Source: Geodermatophilaceae bacterium URHA0031 (GTDB lineage: Bacteria > Actinomycetota > Actinomycetes > Mycobacteriales > Geodermatophilaceae). Taken from it: 64,000 nt of DNA. The stretch covers positions 1 through 64,000 of the forward strand of contig KK211089.1 in the NCBI GenBank assembly GCA_000620205.1, written 5' to 3'. Shown piece by piece: positions 17,836-26,048 of this stretch (positions within the stretch are counted from its first letter, which is position 1; every line of letters starts with the position of its first letter). Under the pieces are notes generated by a model. The model ran no database searches, was not told the origin of the DNA, and was given only the letters and a program-made list of their open reading frames with translations. The position numbers were made by a program, and so were the translations under genes.

Positions 17836-18645
17836 TCACCGGGGGAGCTGTGCCCGGCGCTGACGGTGCGCGGCGTAGAACTGCGCGGCCGAGGAGAGCG
17901 ACGGCAGCACGACGGTCGCCACCGACGCCGCGAACAGCAGCAGCGCGAACACGATCCCGCCGCCGTCCCCGTCGCTCAGGCTGCCGATCAGCATCACCCC
18001 GGTCACCGCCGTCGCGATCGACCCGGCGACGATGAGCAGAACCCGGCTGCGGCCGGTCAGCGCCCACACCGAGCCCCAGATCATCACCACCGTCCAGGCC
18101 ACCGCCAGCAGCCCGATGGCCAGCAGGACGCCGGCGACGGCCCCGGTGACCGCACCGAACCCGGGGATCTCGTCGTCCAGGCCGCTGGCGCCGCCCGCCG
18201 CGACCGCGCCGACGATCACGAAGAGCAGGCTGACCAGGACGCCGAAGGCGCCGAGCACCAGGCCCAGGACGGCGGCGGTGATGACCCCGCCCGGGCGGGC
18301 GGCGGCCGGTGGCTGCCCGTACCCGTACCCGTAGCCGGTCGGCTGCTGCGGTGCGCCGTACTGCCCGTAGGGCGAGGGCTGGTACTGGCCGTACTGCTGC
18401 GGCTGGCCGTAGCCGCCGTACTGGGGGCCCTGGCCGTACCCGCCGTACTGCGGCCCCTGCCCGTACTGCGGCGGCTGGCCGTACTGCTCGGTCTGCCCGT
18501 AGGGCTGCCCGTACGCGCCCGACCCCGTCCCGTACGCGCTCGACCCGGTCCCGGTGGAGTCGTCCCGGGGCGCTGCGGGGTCCAGCGGCTGGCCGAGCGG
18601 CGTCGTCTCCTGGCGGCCCTGGTCGTCGTCCCGGTCGTTGCTCAT
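17836..18645 (-). CDS. membrane protein with Gly/Tyr/Gln/Pro-rich N-terminus
   Basis: About 269 aa. The start is the ATG giving MSNDRDDDQGRQ, because GGAGGAG precedes it; an upstream in-frame extension lacks a site. Residues ~40-120 are low complexity, with repeated YGQ, PQYGGYGQ and PYGQYG units resembling a disordered, prion-like segment. The rest holds four hydrophobic helices (VITAAVLGLVLGAFGVLV; VLLAIGLLAVAWTVVMIWG; RVLLIVAGSIATAVTGVML; VFALLLFAASVATVVLP). Similar Tyr/Gly/Pro-rich DUF4064-like tail-to-membrane proteins are common in actinobacteria; the function is unknown. Confidence 0.75.
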   Translation of the reverse strand: MSNDRDDDQGRQETTPLGQPLDPAAPRDDSTGTGSSAYGTGSGAYGQPYGQTEQYGQPPQYGQGPQYGGYGQGPQYGGYGQPQQYGQYQPSPYGQYGAPQQPTGYGYGYGQPPAAARPGGVITAAVLGLVLGAFGVLVSLLFVIVGAVAAGGASGLDDEIPGFGAVTGAVAGVLLAIGLLAVAWTVVMIWGSVWALTGRSRVLLIVAGSIATAVTGVMLIGSLSDGDGGGIVFALLLFAASVATVVLPSLSSAAQFYAAHRQRRAQLPR

Positions 18646-18770
18646 GGTCTCCTCCGCACGGGCCGGTGGCACCGGCGCTCCGGCCCAGGATGGCGGTGTC
18701 CCGGGCGAGCGGGCAACAACCCGCCCGGGCGCGGGCGGGTCCACCCAGTGGGACCGGTGGGCACCGGCGC

Positions 18771-18798
18771 TGGACGGCGGGGTCGACGTCCCTACGCT
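18771..18798 (+). promoter_or_regulatory. serA promoter, leaderless
   Basis: TGGACG (18771-18776), 16-nt spacer, TACGCT (18793-18798), then 8 nt to the GTG of serA. No Shine-Dalgarno sequence is present. Confidence 0.5.
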
Positions 18799-18806
18799 GT
18801 GGACCC

Positions 18807-20420
18807 GTGACCGCCACTGTGCCGGGGACCACGCCCGTCGTCCTGATCGCCGAAGAGCTCGCGCCCAGCGTCCTGGAGGTGCTGGGGAGCGACGTGGAGA
18901 TCCGTCACGTCGACGGTGCCGACCGCGCCGCCCTCCTCCCGGCGCTCGCCGAGGCCTCGGCCGTGCTGATCCGGTCGGCCACCCAGATCGACGCCGAGGC
19001 CCTCGCCGCGGCGCCGCAGCTCAGGGTGGTCGCCCGGGCCGGCATCGGGCTGGACAACGTCGACGTGCCGGCCGCCACCGAGCGGGGCGTGCTGGTCGTC
19101 AACGCACCGACCTCCAACATCGTCAGCGCCGCCGAGCACGCCGTCGCGCTGCTGCTGTCCGCCGCCCGGCACATCCCGGCCGCCGACGCCTCGCTGCGCG
19201 AGGGGAAGTGGGCCCGGTCGAAGTTCACCGGGGTCGAGGTGACCGAGAAGACCGTCGGTGTCGTGGGCCTGGGCCGGATCGGCGTGCTGGTCGCCCAGCG
19301 GCTGGCGGCCTTCGGCGTCACGCTGCTCGCCTACGACCCCTACATCCAGCCCGGCCGGGCCGCCCAGCTGGGCGTGCGGCTGGTGTCGCTGGACGAGCTG
19401 CTCCGCGAGTCGGACTTCATCACGATCCACCTGCCCAAGACACCGGAGACCCTCGGGCTGATCGGCGCCGAGCAGCTGGCCGCCACCAAACCCGGCGTGA
19501 TCATCGTCAACGCCGCCCGCGGTGGGCTGGTGGACGAGGCGGCGCTGGCCGAGGCCCTGCAGTCCGGCCAGGTGGGTGCCGCCGGCATCGACGTGTACGC
19601 CAAGGAGCCGTGCACCGACAGCCCGCTGTTCGGTCTCCCCAACGTCGTGGTCACCCCGCACCTGGGCGCCTCGACGACGGAGGCTCAGGACAAGGCCGGC
19701 ACCGCAGTGGCCCGCAGCGTCCGGCTGGCCCTCCAGGGCGAGTTCGTCCCCGACGCGGTCAACGTGCAGGCCGGCGGGGTCGTCGCCGAGGACGTCCGGC
19801 CGGGCCTGCCGCTGGCCGAGAAGCTCGGCCGGGTCTTCACCGCGCTGGCCGGCGGGCTGGCCCAGTCGGTGCACGTCCAGGTGCTGGGCAAGATCGCCGA
19901 GTTCGACGTGTCGGTGGTCCAGCTGGCCGTGCTGCGCGGCGTCTTCGCCGACGTGGTGGAGGAGCCGGTCACCTACGTCAACGCACCGCTGCTGGCTGCG
20001 CAGCGGGGTCTCGAGGTGGCCCTGACCAGCGACCCGGAGAGCCCGGACTACCGGAACCTGATCACCGTCCGCGGCGCGATGGCCGACGGCACCGAGGTCA
20101 CGGTCTCGGGCACCCTGTACGGCAAGAACCAGGTGCCCAAGCTGACCGAGGTCGCCGGGTTCGACGTCGACCTGACCGCCGAGGGGTACCTGCTGTTCTT
20201 CGTCTACACCGACCGTCCCGGTGTCGTCGGCGCCGTCGGCGCGACCCTGGGCGAGGCCGGGGTCAACATCGCCGGGGCCCAGGTCAGCCGGACGACGCAG
20301 GGCGGCGAGGCGCTGATGGCGGTGACCGTCGACAGCCCGGTCAGCGGCGACCTGCTGGCCGACATCGCCGGGCGGATCGGCTCCCGGCGGGCGCAGTCGG
20401 CCGACCTGACGCCCAGCTGA
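18807..20420 (+). CDS. serA: D-3-phosphoglycerate dehydrogenase
   Basis: First step of serine synthesis: oxidation of 3-phosphoglycerate to 3-phosphohydroxypyruvate with NAD+. 537 aa, the long actinobacterial type. It has a substrate- and NAD-binding part (VGLGRIGVLVAQRLAAFG near residue 152; catalytic NAARGGLVDEAALAEAL and VTPHLGASTTEAQ), an intervening allosteric substrate-binding domain (~residues 320-450) and a C-terminal ACT domain (TDRPGVVGAVGATLGEAGVN). The ACT domain normally binds serine for feedback inhibition. The start at GTG 18807 rests on the -10 box immediately upstream and the normal N-terminus. Confidence 0.95.
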   Translation: MTATVPGTTPVVLIAEELAPSVLEVLGSDVEIRHVDGADRAALLPALAEASAVLIRSATQIDAEALAAAPQLRVVARAGIGLDNVDVPAATERGVLVVNAPTSNIVSAAEHAVALLLSAARHIPAADASLREGKWARSKFTGVEVTEKTVGVVGLGRIGVLVAQRLAAFGVTLLAYDPYIQPGRAAQLGVRLVSLDELLRESDFITIHLPKTPETLGLIGAEQLAATKPGVIIVNAARGGLVDEAALAEALQSGQVGAAGIDVYAKEPCTDSPLFGLPNVVVTPHLGASTTEAQDKAGTAVARSVRLALQGEFVPDAVNVQAGGVVAEDVRPGLPLAEKLGRVFTALAGGLAQSVHVQVLGKIAEFDVSVVQLAVLRGVFADVVEEPVTYVNAPLLAAQRGLEVALTSDPESPDYRNLITVRGAMADGTEVTVSGTLYGKNQVPKLTEVAGFDVDLTAEGYLLFFVYTDRPGVVGAVGATLGEAGVNIAGAQVSRTTQGGEALMAVTVDSPVSGDLLADIAGRIGSRRAQSADLTPS

Positions 20421-20452
20421 GCCTGCCGCCGGGGTCCGCCCGGCTCCGCGCC

Positions 20453-20487
20453 CGAGGCCGCGTCGTCCACCGGACGGCGCGGCCTCG
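20453..20487 (+). terminator. terminator hairpin after serA
   Basis: CGAGGCCGCG (20453-20462) pairs perfectly with CGCGGCCTCG (20478-20487). The loop contains a nested GTCC/GGAC pairing. It begins 33 nt after the serA stop. Confidence 0.6.
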
Positions 20488-20783
20488 TCGTGTCCGGCCC
20501 TCTCGTCGGTGCTTGACGGCTGCAGCAACTCGGCATCCGGCCGGCCGGCACTGCTCCGTTCGCCGAGCCGGCCGCGCGTCGGCCCGGCCGGCTGCCGGGC
20601 TCGTCCCACAGCCCGCGGCACAGCGCCATCAGGTGCGCTGCACAACCAGGCCCACTGCTCCGAACGGCCTATTGGCCGTTAGCCATGGCAAGGACCACCG
20701 TTCTAGGCACTCGCCGTTGGTCACCGGTCGGGCACCGATCGTGGCCGGGGCGGGTCTCGTGGAACCAGCCGACAGGGGAGAAC
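20488..20783 (+). other. non-coding region upstream of the subtilisin gene
   Basis: About 300 nt without a convincing gene. A TTGACG hexamer lies near 20513. A perfect inverted repeat AACGGCC-TATT-GGCCGTT (20663-20680) sits about 104 nt before the start and could be an operator or mRNA hairpin. An ATG at 20685 opens the same frame as the protease, but the extension lacks a ribosome site and a signal-peptide layout. Confidence 0.4.
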
Positions 20784-23700
20784 GTGCGACCCAGGACATC
20801 GAGCACGACCCGGGCAGGACGCCGACGCGTCGCCGTCCGGACGGGGGTCGTCGCAGTCGCGGCAGCCCTGGCCACCAGCGGTGCCGGTACGGCGCTGGCC
20901 GCACCGGCCGACCTGGCCGACCAGGTGGGGGGACGGCCGGGGCAGGTCGACCTCTCCACCCAGCAGCTCGCCCAGGTCCGGGCCGAGCTCGCCGCGCGGC
21001 GCGACGGGGTGCGCCCCGCCGGGCTGCCGGAGAGCGGCCCGGCGTCGTTCTTCCTCGAGGTCGACGCCCCGACCACCGCGCAGGCCTACGCCGACGCACT
21101 GCCCTCCGGGCAGGCCGCGGCCGACCAGGCCGCGCGGAACGCCAAGCCGCAGGCCGAGGCCGCCGCCGACCGGGTGGTCGCGGAGCTGCCGGCCACGGTG
21201 CCGGGCGCCGACGTCCTCTACACCGCCTCGACGGTGCTCAGCGGCGTCGCCGTGTCCGCCGACGCCGGCGACTACGACGCCCTGGCCGCGATGCCGCACG
21301 TCACCGCGGTGCACGCGATCACCCCGAAGCAGGTCTCCAACACCGGTGCCGCCGCCGTCGTCCAGGCGGTGCAGGCCTGGCAGGACCTGGGCAACACCGG
21401 CGCCGGCGTGCGGGTCGGCATCATCGACACCGGCATCGACTACACCCACGCGGACTTCGGTGGCAGCGGGGACCCGGCCCAGTTCGCGGCGCTGTCGGCA
21501 GCCGAGGCGCTCCCCGCGCCGGCCGGCGTCTACCCGAACGCCAAGGTCGTCGGCGGCCACGACTTCGTCGGCAACGCCTACGACGCCGACGTCCCCGGCC
21601 AGGACGTCCCCGTCCCCGACGACAACCCGCTGGACTGCAACGGCCACGGATCGCACGTCGCCGGCACCTCGGCCGGCTACGGCGTCAACGCCGACGGCAG
21701 CACCCACACCGGCGGCTACGGGGCCGGCTTCGACCCGGCCGCCCTGCGCATCGGCCCCGGCATGGCGCCGGACGCCTCGCTCTACGCGCTGAAGGTGTTC
21801 GGCTGCGAGGGGACGACCAACGTCACCATCGAGGCCCTCGAGTGGGCGATGGACCCCGACGGCGACGGCTCGATCTCCGACCACCTCGACGTGGTCAACC
21901 TGTCATTGGGCTCGGACTACGGCGTGGCCGACGACGCCGACGCGCTCGCCGCCGACGAGGCGATGGCCAACGGCATGCTCGTGGTGATGGCCGCCGGGAA
22001 CGCCGGTGACAGCTACGACATCGGTGGGTCGCCGGGCAACGCGCCGCGCGGCATCGGCGTCGCGGCCTCCAACGACGGCTACGGCGTCTTCGACGGCTGG
22101 CAGGTCGTCTCCGGTGGTGGGCCCAGCGGGGTCCGGCCGGGGCTGCGCTCGGTCGCCTACAGCGACACCCTCCCGGACGGCACGGTCAAGCCGGACCTGA
22201 CGGCGCCGGTCGTGCTGCCGACGGACGGGGACGACCCGACCGGCTGCAGCCCCTGGGCGAACGACTACGCCGGGAAGATCGTGCTCGTGCAGGCCGCCGG
22301 GTTCGTCTGCGGCTCCGTCGTCAAGGGCAGCAACGCCCGCGACCACGGGGCAGCCGGCTTCGTCATCGTCGCGGACGACGACCTCCTGGAGCAGGGGATC
22401 ACCGGTGTCCCGGAGATCCCGGGCATCCTGGTCACCGCCACCGACGGGGCGGCCCTGTCGGCCGCCGTCGCGGCCGGACCGGTCACCATCACCTTCGGGC
22501 CGAGCCTGAAGGACGCCTCGGTCGTGGACGACCCCGCGCAGGTCGACCTGCTCGCCTCGTTCTCCTCGCGGGGCACCCGGCAGGCCGGCGACCTCAAGCC
22601 CGACGTCACCGCGCCCGGCGTGACCCTGTACTCGGCCGCCGTCGGCACCGGGTCCCAGGGCCTCAGCGAGTCCGGCACCTCGATGGCCACCCCGACCGCG
22701 GCCGGCGTCACCGCGCTCATCCGCGCGGCGCACCCGGACTGGACGACGGAGGAGGTCAAGGCCGACCTCATGAACACCGCCGGGCACGACCTGTTCACCG
22801 ACGAGGGCCGGACCGGTGAGCGGTACGGGCCCAACCGCGTGGGCGCCGGCCGCATCGACGCGGCGGCAGCGCTGGGCAACTCGGTGCTGGCCTACGCCGA
22901 CGCGGGCTCCGGGGTGGTGTCGGCCTCCTTCGGCGTCGTCGAGGTCGGGGCCGAGCAGGTCCAGGCGACCCGGACGATCACCGTGGTCAACAAGGGCGCC
23001 AGCGCCGGGGTCTACCGCGCCGACTACGACGCCCTGGTGCAGCAGCCCGGTGTCCGGTACTCGCTGTCGGCGCAGCGGGTGACGGTGCCCCCGGGGCAGA
23101 CCCGCACGCTGACCGTCACGATGACCGCGGTGCAGGACGACCTCCGCAAGGTGGCCGACCCGACGGTGGTCACCGGTGACGGGCGCCAGTTCCTGGGCGA
23201 GGCGAGCGGCCGGGTCGTGCTCACCCCGGTCAACGGCAAGGGCAGCGCGCTGCGCGTCCCGGTGCACAGCAACGCCAAGCCCTCGTCCACGCTCACCGCG
23301 TCGGCGTCCGCGGACGGCTCGACGATCACCCTGAGCGGTCAGGGCGTGGCCAACGGCGAGGCGTTCCGGCCCAGCTCCTACACCTCGCTGGTGAGCGCCT
23401 TCGAGCAGCTGGGCACCAGCCCGCAGATGCCCAAGTGCACCACCACGTCGGCTCCGGACTGCTACAAGTCCGAGCTCGAGCGGTCGGTGGACCTGGCCAC
23501 GGTGGGCGTCGCCTCCGACGTCCGGGCGCACGCCGACGACCCGGGGCTGTACTTCGCGGTCTCCGCGCACGGGAGGTACACGTCACCGGAGACGGCGGTG
23601 AACTACGGCGTCTACGTCGACGCGACCGGTGACGGTGCCTGGGACTACCAGGTCACGACCACCCGGCTCCCGGACCTCGACGTGGCCCTGGTCGTCGTCA

Positions 23701-24206
23701 CCGACCGGGAGCTGAACCTCCTGCCGAGCGACGACGCTCCCTACGTCGGGATGCTGAACCTGGTCGACGGGCAGGTGGACACCAACGCCTTCGACAACGA
23801 CGTCCAGGTGATGGGGGTGCCGCTGTCGGTCATGCCGCTGGTGCAGGGGCGGATCTCCTTCGGTGTCCAGGCGATCAGCGCCTACGGCACCGTGGACGAC
23901 CTGGGCACCGTCAGCGGCCCCTCCGGGACCGAGCTCGGCACGGCGATGAGCGTCGACCCGCTGGCGCCGGGGCTGTCGTTCAGCGGCCCGGACGGGAGCC
24001 CCGCGCTGCTGCTCCCGGCCACCGGCGGGACGACGATCACCGTCACCCAGGACCCGGCGTCCTACGCCGCCGACGTCGCCGTCGGCGGTGACAAGGGAGC
24101 GCTGGTCGTCCTGCCGCACAACGACACGGCGACCGGGCGCAGCCAGTCCGTGCCGATCGCGCCGTCGGCCACGGTGTCCCCGGTGGAGGCCCCGCCGGCC
24201 GGCTGA
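20784..24206 (+). CDS. secreted subtilisin-family (S8) serine protease
   Basis: A 1140-aa exported protease. GTG 20784, preceded by GGGGAG, gives an N-terminus with Arg-rich residues, a hydrophobic run ([18 protein letters not shown]) and probable cleavage near residue 35-37. An inhibitor-I9-like propeptide follows (~50-195). The catalytic triad is Asp215 ([10 protein letters not shown]), His288 (NGHGSHVAG) and Ser633 (SGTSMATP), with the oxyanion Asn in [12 protein letters not shown] (protease-associated) insert lies at about 455-570, and beta-sandwich domains fill the C-terminal 400 residues. Probably extracellular protein degradation. It sits alone between serA and leuB with its own strong terminator, so it is likely an independent insertion in the amino-acid cluster. 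Confidence 0.93.
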   Translation: MRPRTSSTTRAGRRRVAVRTGVVAVAAALATSGAGTALAAPADLADQVGGRPGQVDLSTQQLAQVRAELAARRDGVRPAGLPESGPASFFLEVDAPTTAQAYADALPSGQAAADQAARNAKPQAEAAADRVVAELPATVPGADVLYTASTVLSGVAVSADAGDYDALAAMPHVTAVHAITPKQVSNTGAAAVVQAVQAWQDLGNTGAGVRVGIIDTGIDYTHADFGGSGDPAQFAALSAAEALPAPAGVYPNAKVVGGHDFVGNAYDADVPGQDVPVPDDNPLDCNGHGSHVAGTSAGYGVNADGSTHTGGYGAGFDPAALRIGPGMAPDASLYALKVFGCEGTTNVTIEALEWAMDPDGDGSISDHLDVVNLSLGSDYGVADDADALAADEAMANGMLVVMAAGNAGDSYDIGGSPGNAPRGIGVAASNDGYGVFDGWQVVSGGGPSGVRPGLRSVAYSDTLPDGTVKPDLTAPVVLPTDGDDPTGCSPWANDYAGKIVLVQAAGFVCGSVVKGSNARDHGAAGFVIVADDDLLEQGITGVPEIPGILVTATDGAALSAAVAAGPVTITFGPSLKDASVVDDPAQVDLLASFSSRGTRQAGDLKPDVTAPGVTLYSAAVGTGSQGLSESGTSMATPTAAGVTALIRAAHPDWTTEEVKADLMNTAGHDLFTDEGRTGERYGPNRVGAGRIDAAAALGNSVLAYADAGSGVVSASFGVVEVGAEQVQATRTITVVNKGASAGVYRADYDALVQQPGVRYSLSAQRVTVPPGQTRTLTVTMTAVQDDLRKVADPTVVTGDGRQFLGEASGRVVLTPVNGKGSALRVPVHSNAKPSSTLTASASADGSTITLSGQGVANGEAFRPSSYTSLVSAFEQLGTSPQMPKCTTTSAPDCYKSELERSVDLATVGVASDVRAHADDPGLYFAVSAHGRYTSPETAVNYGVYVDATGDGAWDYQVTTTRLPDLDVALVVVTDRELNLLPSDDAPYVGMLNLVDGQVDTNAFDNDVQVMGVPLSVMPLVQGRISFGVQAISAYGTVDDLGTVSGPSGTELGTAMSVDPLAPGLSFSGPDGSPALLLPATGGTTITVTQDPASYAADVAVGGDKGALVVLPHNDTATGRSQSVPIAPSATVSPVEAPPAG

Positions 24207-24224
24207 CCGGCACTCCCGCACGAC

Positions 24225-24263
24225 CCGGACGCCCTCCGCGAGCAACTCGCGGGGGGCGTCCGG
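24225..24263 (+). terminator. terminator hairpin after the subtilisin gene
   Basis: An 18-bp stem, CCGGACGCCCTCCGCGAG / CTCGCGGGGGGCGTCCGG, with one G-U pair and a 3-nt loop, 18 nt after the stop. Confidence 0.8.
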
Positions 24264-24298
24264 CGTGTGCGGGTGCGGGAGGGGGAGTGGTCGCCCAC

Positions 24299-24304
24299 TA
24301 ACCT
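24299..24304 (+). promoter_or_regulatory. -10 box of leaderless leuB promoter
   Basis: TAACCT, then 8 nt to the leuB ATG; no Shine-Dalgarno sequence. Confidence 0.5.
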
Positions 24305-24312
24305 CTGCCCTC

Positions 24313-25332
24313 ATGCGCCTGGCAGTGGTCCCTGGAGACGGCATCGGTCCTGAGGTGGTGGCGGAGGGCCTCAAGGTCCTGCGGGCCGTGGCCCCGGACG
24401 TCGAGGCCACCCCGTACGACCTGGGGGCGGCGCGTTGGCACCGCACCGGGGAGCTGCTCCCGGACTCGGTCCTCGACGAGCTCCGCCAGCACGACGCGAT
24501 CCTGCTCGGTGCCGTCGGCGACCCCGGGGTGCCCAGCGGCATCCTCGAGCGCGGCCTGCTGCTCAAGCTGCGCTTCGAGCTCGACCACCACGTCAACCTG
24601 CGCCCGGCCAAGCTCTACGACGGCGTGCGCAGCCCGCTGGCCCAGCCCGGCGAGATCGACATGCTGTGCGTGCGCGAGGGCACCGAGGGCCCCTACGTCG
24701 GCAACGGCGGGGTGCTGCGCCGGGACACGCCGCACGAGGTCGCCACCGAGGTCAGCCTCAACACCGCCTTCGGGGTGGAGCGCGTGGTCCGCTACGCCTT
24801 CGAGCGGGCGGTCGCCCGCCCCCGCAAGCACCTCACGCTGATCCACAAGACCAACGTGCTCACCCACGCCGGGTCGCTGTGGTCGCGCACGGTGGAGGAG
24901 GTCTCCGCGGAGTTCCCCGAGGTCACCGTCGCCTACCAGCACGTCGACGCGGCCGCGATGTTCTTCATCACCGACCCGTCCCGCTACGACGTGATCGTCA
25001 CCGACAACCTGTTCGGCGACATCGTCACCGACGTGGCCGCCGCCGTCACCGGCGGGATCGGCATGGCCGCCAGCGGCAACCTCGACGTCTCCGGCACCAA
25101 CCCGAGCATGTTCGAGCCGGTGCACGGCTCGGCCCCGGACATCGCCGGGCAGGGGATCGCCGACCCGACGGCCACCGTGCTGTCGGTCGGGCTGCTGCTG
25201 GAGCACCTGGGGCGCCCGGAGCTGGCGAAGAAGATCAACGCCGCGGTCGCGTTCGACCTGTCCACCCGCGACCCGAAGGCCACCACCCGCACCGCGGAGA
25301 TCGGCGACCGGCTGGCGGCCCTCTCCGGCTGA
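24313..25332 (+). CDS. leuB: 3-isopropylmalate dehydrogenase
   Basis: Oxidative decarboxylation of 3-isopropylmalate to 2-oxoisocaproate in leucine synthesis, NAD+ dependent. The 339-aa actinobacterial form begins [20 protein letters not shown]. It carries [14 protein letters not shown], the metal-binding Asp cluster in [13 protein letters not shown], and the NAD-binding [21 protein letters not shown] (split over about residues 270-290). It may also act on 3-methylmalate made by the CimA route, since cimA is the next plus-strand gene; that is inference. Followed immediately by a long hairpin. Confidence 0.96.
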   Translation: MRLAVVPGDGIGPEVVAEGLKVLRAVAPDVEATPYDLGAARWHRTGELLPDSVLDELRQHDAILLGAVGDPGVPSGILERGLLLKLRFELDHHVNLRPAKLYDGVRSPLAQPGEIDMLCVREGTEGPYVGNGGVLRRDTPHEVATEVSLNTAFGVERVVRYAFERAVARPRKHLTLIHKTNVLTHAGSLWSRTVEEVSAEFPEVTVAYQHVDAAAMFFITDPSRYDVIVTDNLFGDIVTDVAAAVTGGIGMAASGNLDVSGTNPSMFEPVHGSAPDIAGQGIADPTATVLSVGLLLEHLGRPELAKKINAAVAFDLSTRDPKATTRTAEIGDRLAALSG

Positions 25333-25334
25333 AC

Positions 25335-25393
25335 AAGGACCCCGCTGCCCCCCACACCTCGCTCCGCTCGGCGCGGGGGGCATCGGGGTCCTT
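25335..25393. repeat. AAGGACC-type intergenic hairpin / bidirectional terminator
   Basis: AAGGACCCCG-ct-GCCCCCC pairs with GGGGGGC-at-CGGGGTCCTT, 17 paired positions around one internal 2-nt mismatch, enclosing a ~21-nt loop rich in CTCG. It starts 3 nt after the leuB stop and ends 3 nt before the stop of the convergent gene. It opens like copies A, B and D, but its inner arm is extended into a continuous stem. Confidence 0.75.
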
Positions 25394-25395
25394 CC

Positions 25396-25800
25396 TCAGC
25401 TGGGGGCGGCGGTGCGCAGCAGGTCGCCGGCGGGGAAGGGGAGCACCGCCAGGGCGGTCCGCTCCTCGGGGGCGGGGTGCTCCGGGCGCACCCGCACCTC
25501 CGTCGGGGAGACCTCGACCAGCGCGGTGGGCCGCCAAGGCCAGTCCGCCGCCGGCCGGCCCGCGGCGGTGACGCCGGCGGGCAGCGGGTCCGGCAGCCGG
25601 CACCACCAGCGGCGGGCCAGCACGGCCAGCCCGGTGCCGGTGAGCAGCGCGGTGGCCGCGTCGACCGGTAGCGGACCCGCCGCGGGCGTGCCGGCCAGCG
25701 TCATGGGGACGACGAGCCGGGCGTCGGCCGGCGCGGGCGTCAGGTACCCCACGCGCTCTCCGTCGTCCGTGCGGTGGACGACCTGCCAGGTGCTGGTCAC
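25396..25800 (-). CDS. hypothetical protein
   Basis: A 134-aa soluble protein. The start is GTG 25800 (MTSTWQVVHRTDDGERVGYL), supported by GAGGAGG 4-5 nt upstream; the open frame continues further but without such a site. Visible features are a probable strand-rich N-terminus, WWCRLPDPLPAGV in the middle and VEVSPTEVRVRPEHP near the end. I recognise no family. Its 5' end faces the cimA leader promoter, so the ~125-nt gap may be a divergent regulatory region. Confidence 0.6.
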   Translation of the reverse strand: MTSTWQVVHRTDDGERVGYLTPAPADARLVVPMTLAGTPAAGPLPVDAATALLTGTGLAVLARRWWCRLPDPLPAGVTAAGRPAADWPWRPTALVEVSPTEVRVRPEHPAPEERTALAVLPFPAGDLLRTAAPS

Positions 25801-25888
25801 CGGTCCTCCTCGAGGTCGGCCCGGATCGTGCCCCGCCCTGCCCTCCGCCGTCACCTGGGTTCCGTCGTCCCATCCACTGGACGAGCCG

Positions 25889-25917
25889 TTCCACCGGCGC
25901 CGGTTCCGTGCTGTACT
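25889..25917 (+). promoter_or_regulatory. candidate promoter of the cimA leader
   Basis: TTCCAC (25889-25894), 17-nt spacer, TGTACT (25912-25917), then 7 nt to the leader ATG. The spacing is ideal but the hexamers are only moderate matches. Confidence 0.4.
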
Positions 25918-25924
25918 GGACGGG

Positions 25925-25957
25925 ATGGACGCCACCCTCACGATCATCATCAGCTAG
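25925..25957 (+). CDS. cimA leader peptide (Ile-Ile-Ile)
   Basis: A 10-codon frame, ATG to TAG, reading MDATLTIIIS. Three consecutive ATC isoleucine codons lie just before the stop. The first hairpin of an attenuator begins on the G of the TAG, exactly as at ilvB. The codon choice fits control by isoleucine of citramalate synthase, whose pathway feeds isoleucine. The start may be leaderless, because the -10-like box is only 7 nt upstream and no clear ribosome-binding site is present. Confidence 0.75.
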   Translation: MDATLTIIIS

Positions 25958-26011
25958 CGCGCAGCCACCTCCCCGACTGCGCGCAACCTCCCGTGACCCG
26001 GGAGGTTTTTT
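25957..26011 (+). promoter_or_regulatory. cimA transcription attenuator
   Basis: Hairpin 1: GCGCGCAG (25957-25964) with CTGCGCGC (25977-25984), a perfect 8 bp, loop CCACCTCCCCGA. Hairpin 2 is directly adjacent: AACCTCCC (25985-25992), loop of 7, GGGAGGTT (26000-26007), running into six T (26006-26011). The loop of hairpin 1 repeats the left arm of the terminator (ACCTCCC), so the right arm has two possible partners. The terminator ends 37 nt before the cimA start. Confidence 0.75.
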
Positions 26012-26048
26012 CGTGTCTGGGCCCTCATCCGACCTCCCGGGAGCACCC

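Noticed and set aside
20685..20783. Earlier ATG start for the subtilisin
   Set aside because: It would put 33 residues before the signal peptide and lacks a ribosome-binding site, whereas GTG 20784 has GGGGAG and a proper signal sequence.
25801..25950. N-terminal extension of the hypothetical protein at 25396-25800
   Set aside because: GTG 25800 has an excellent GAGGAGG site; the extension would overlap the cimA leader region and has no site.
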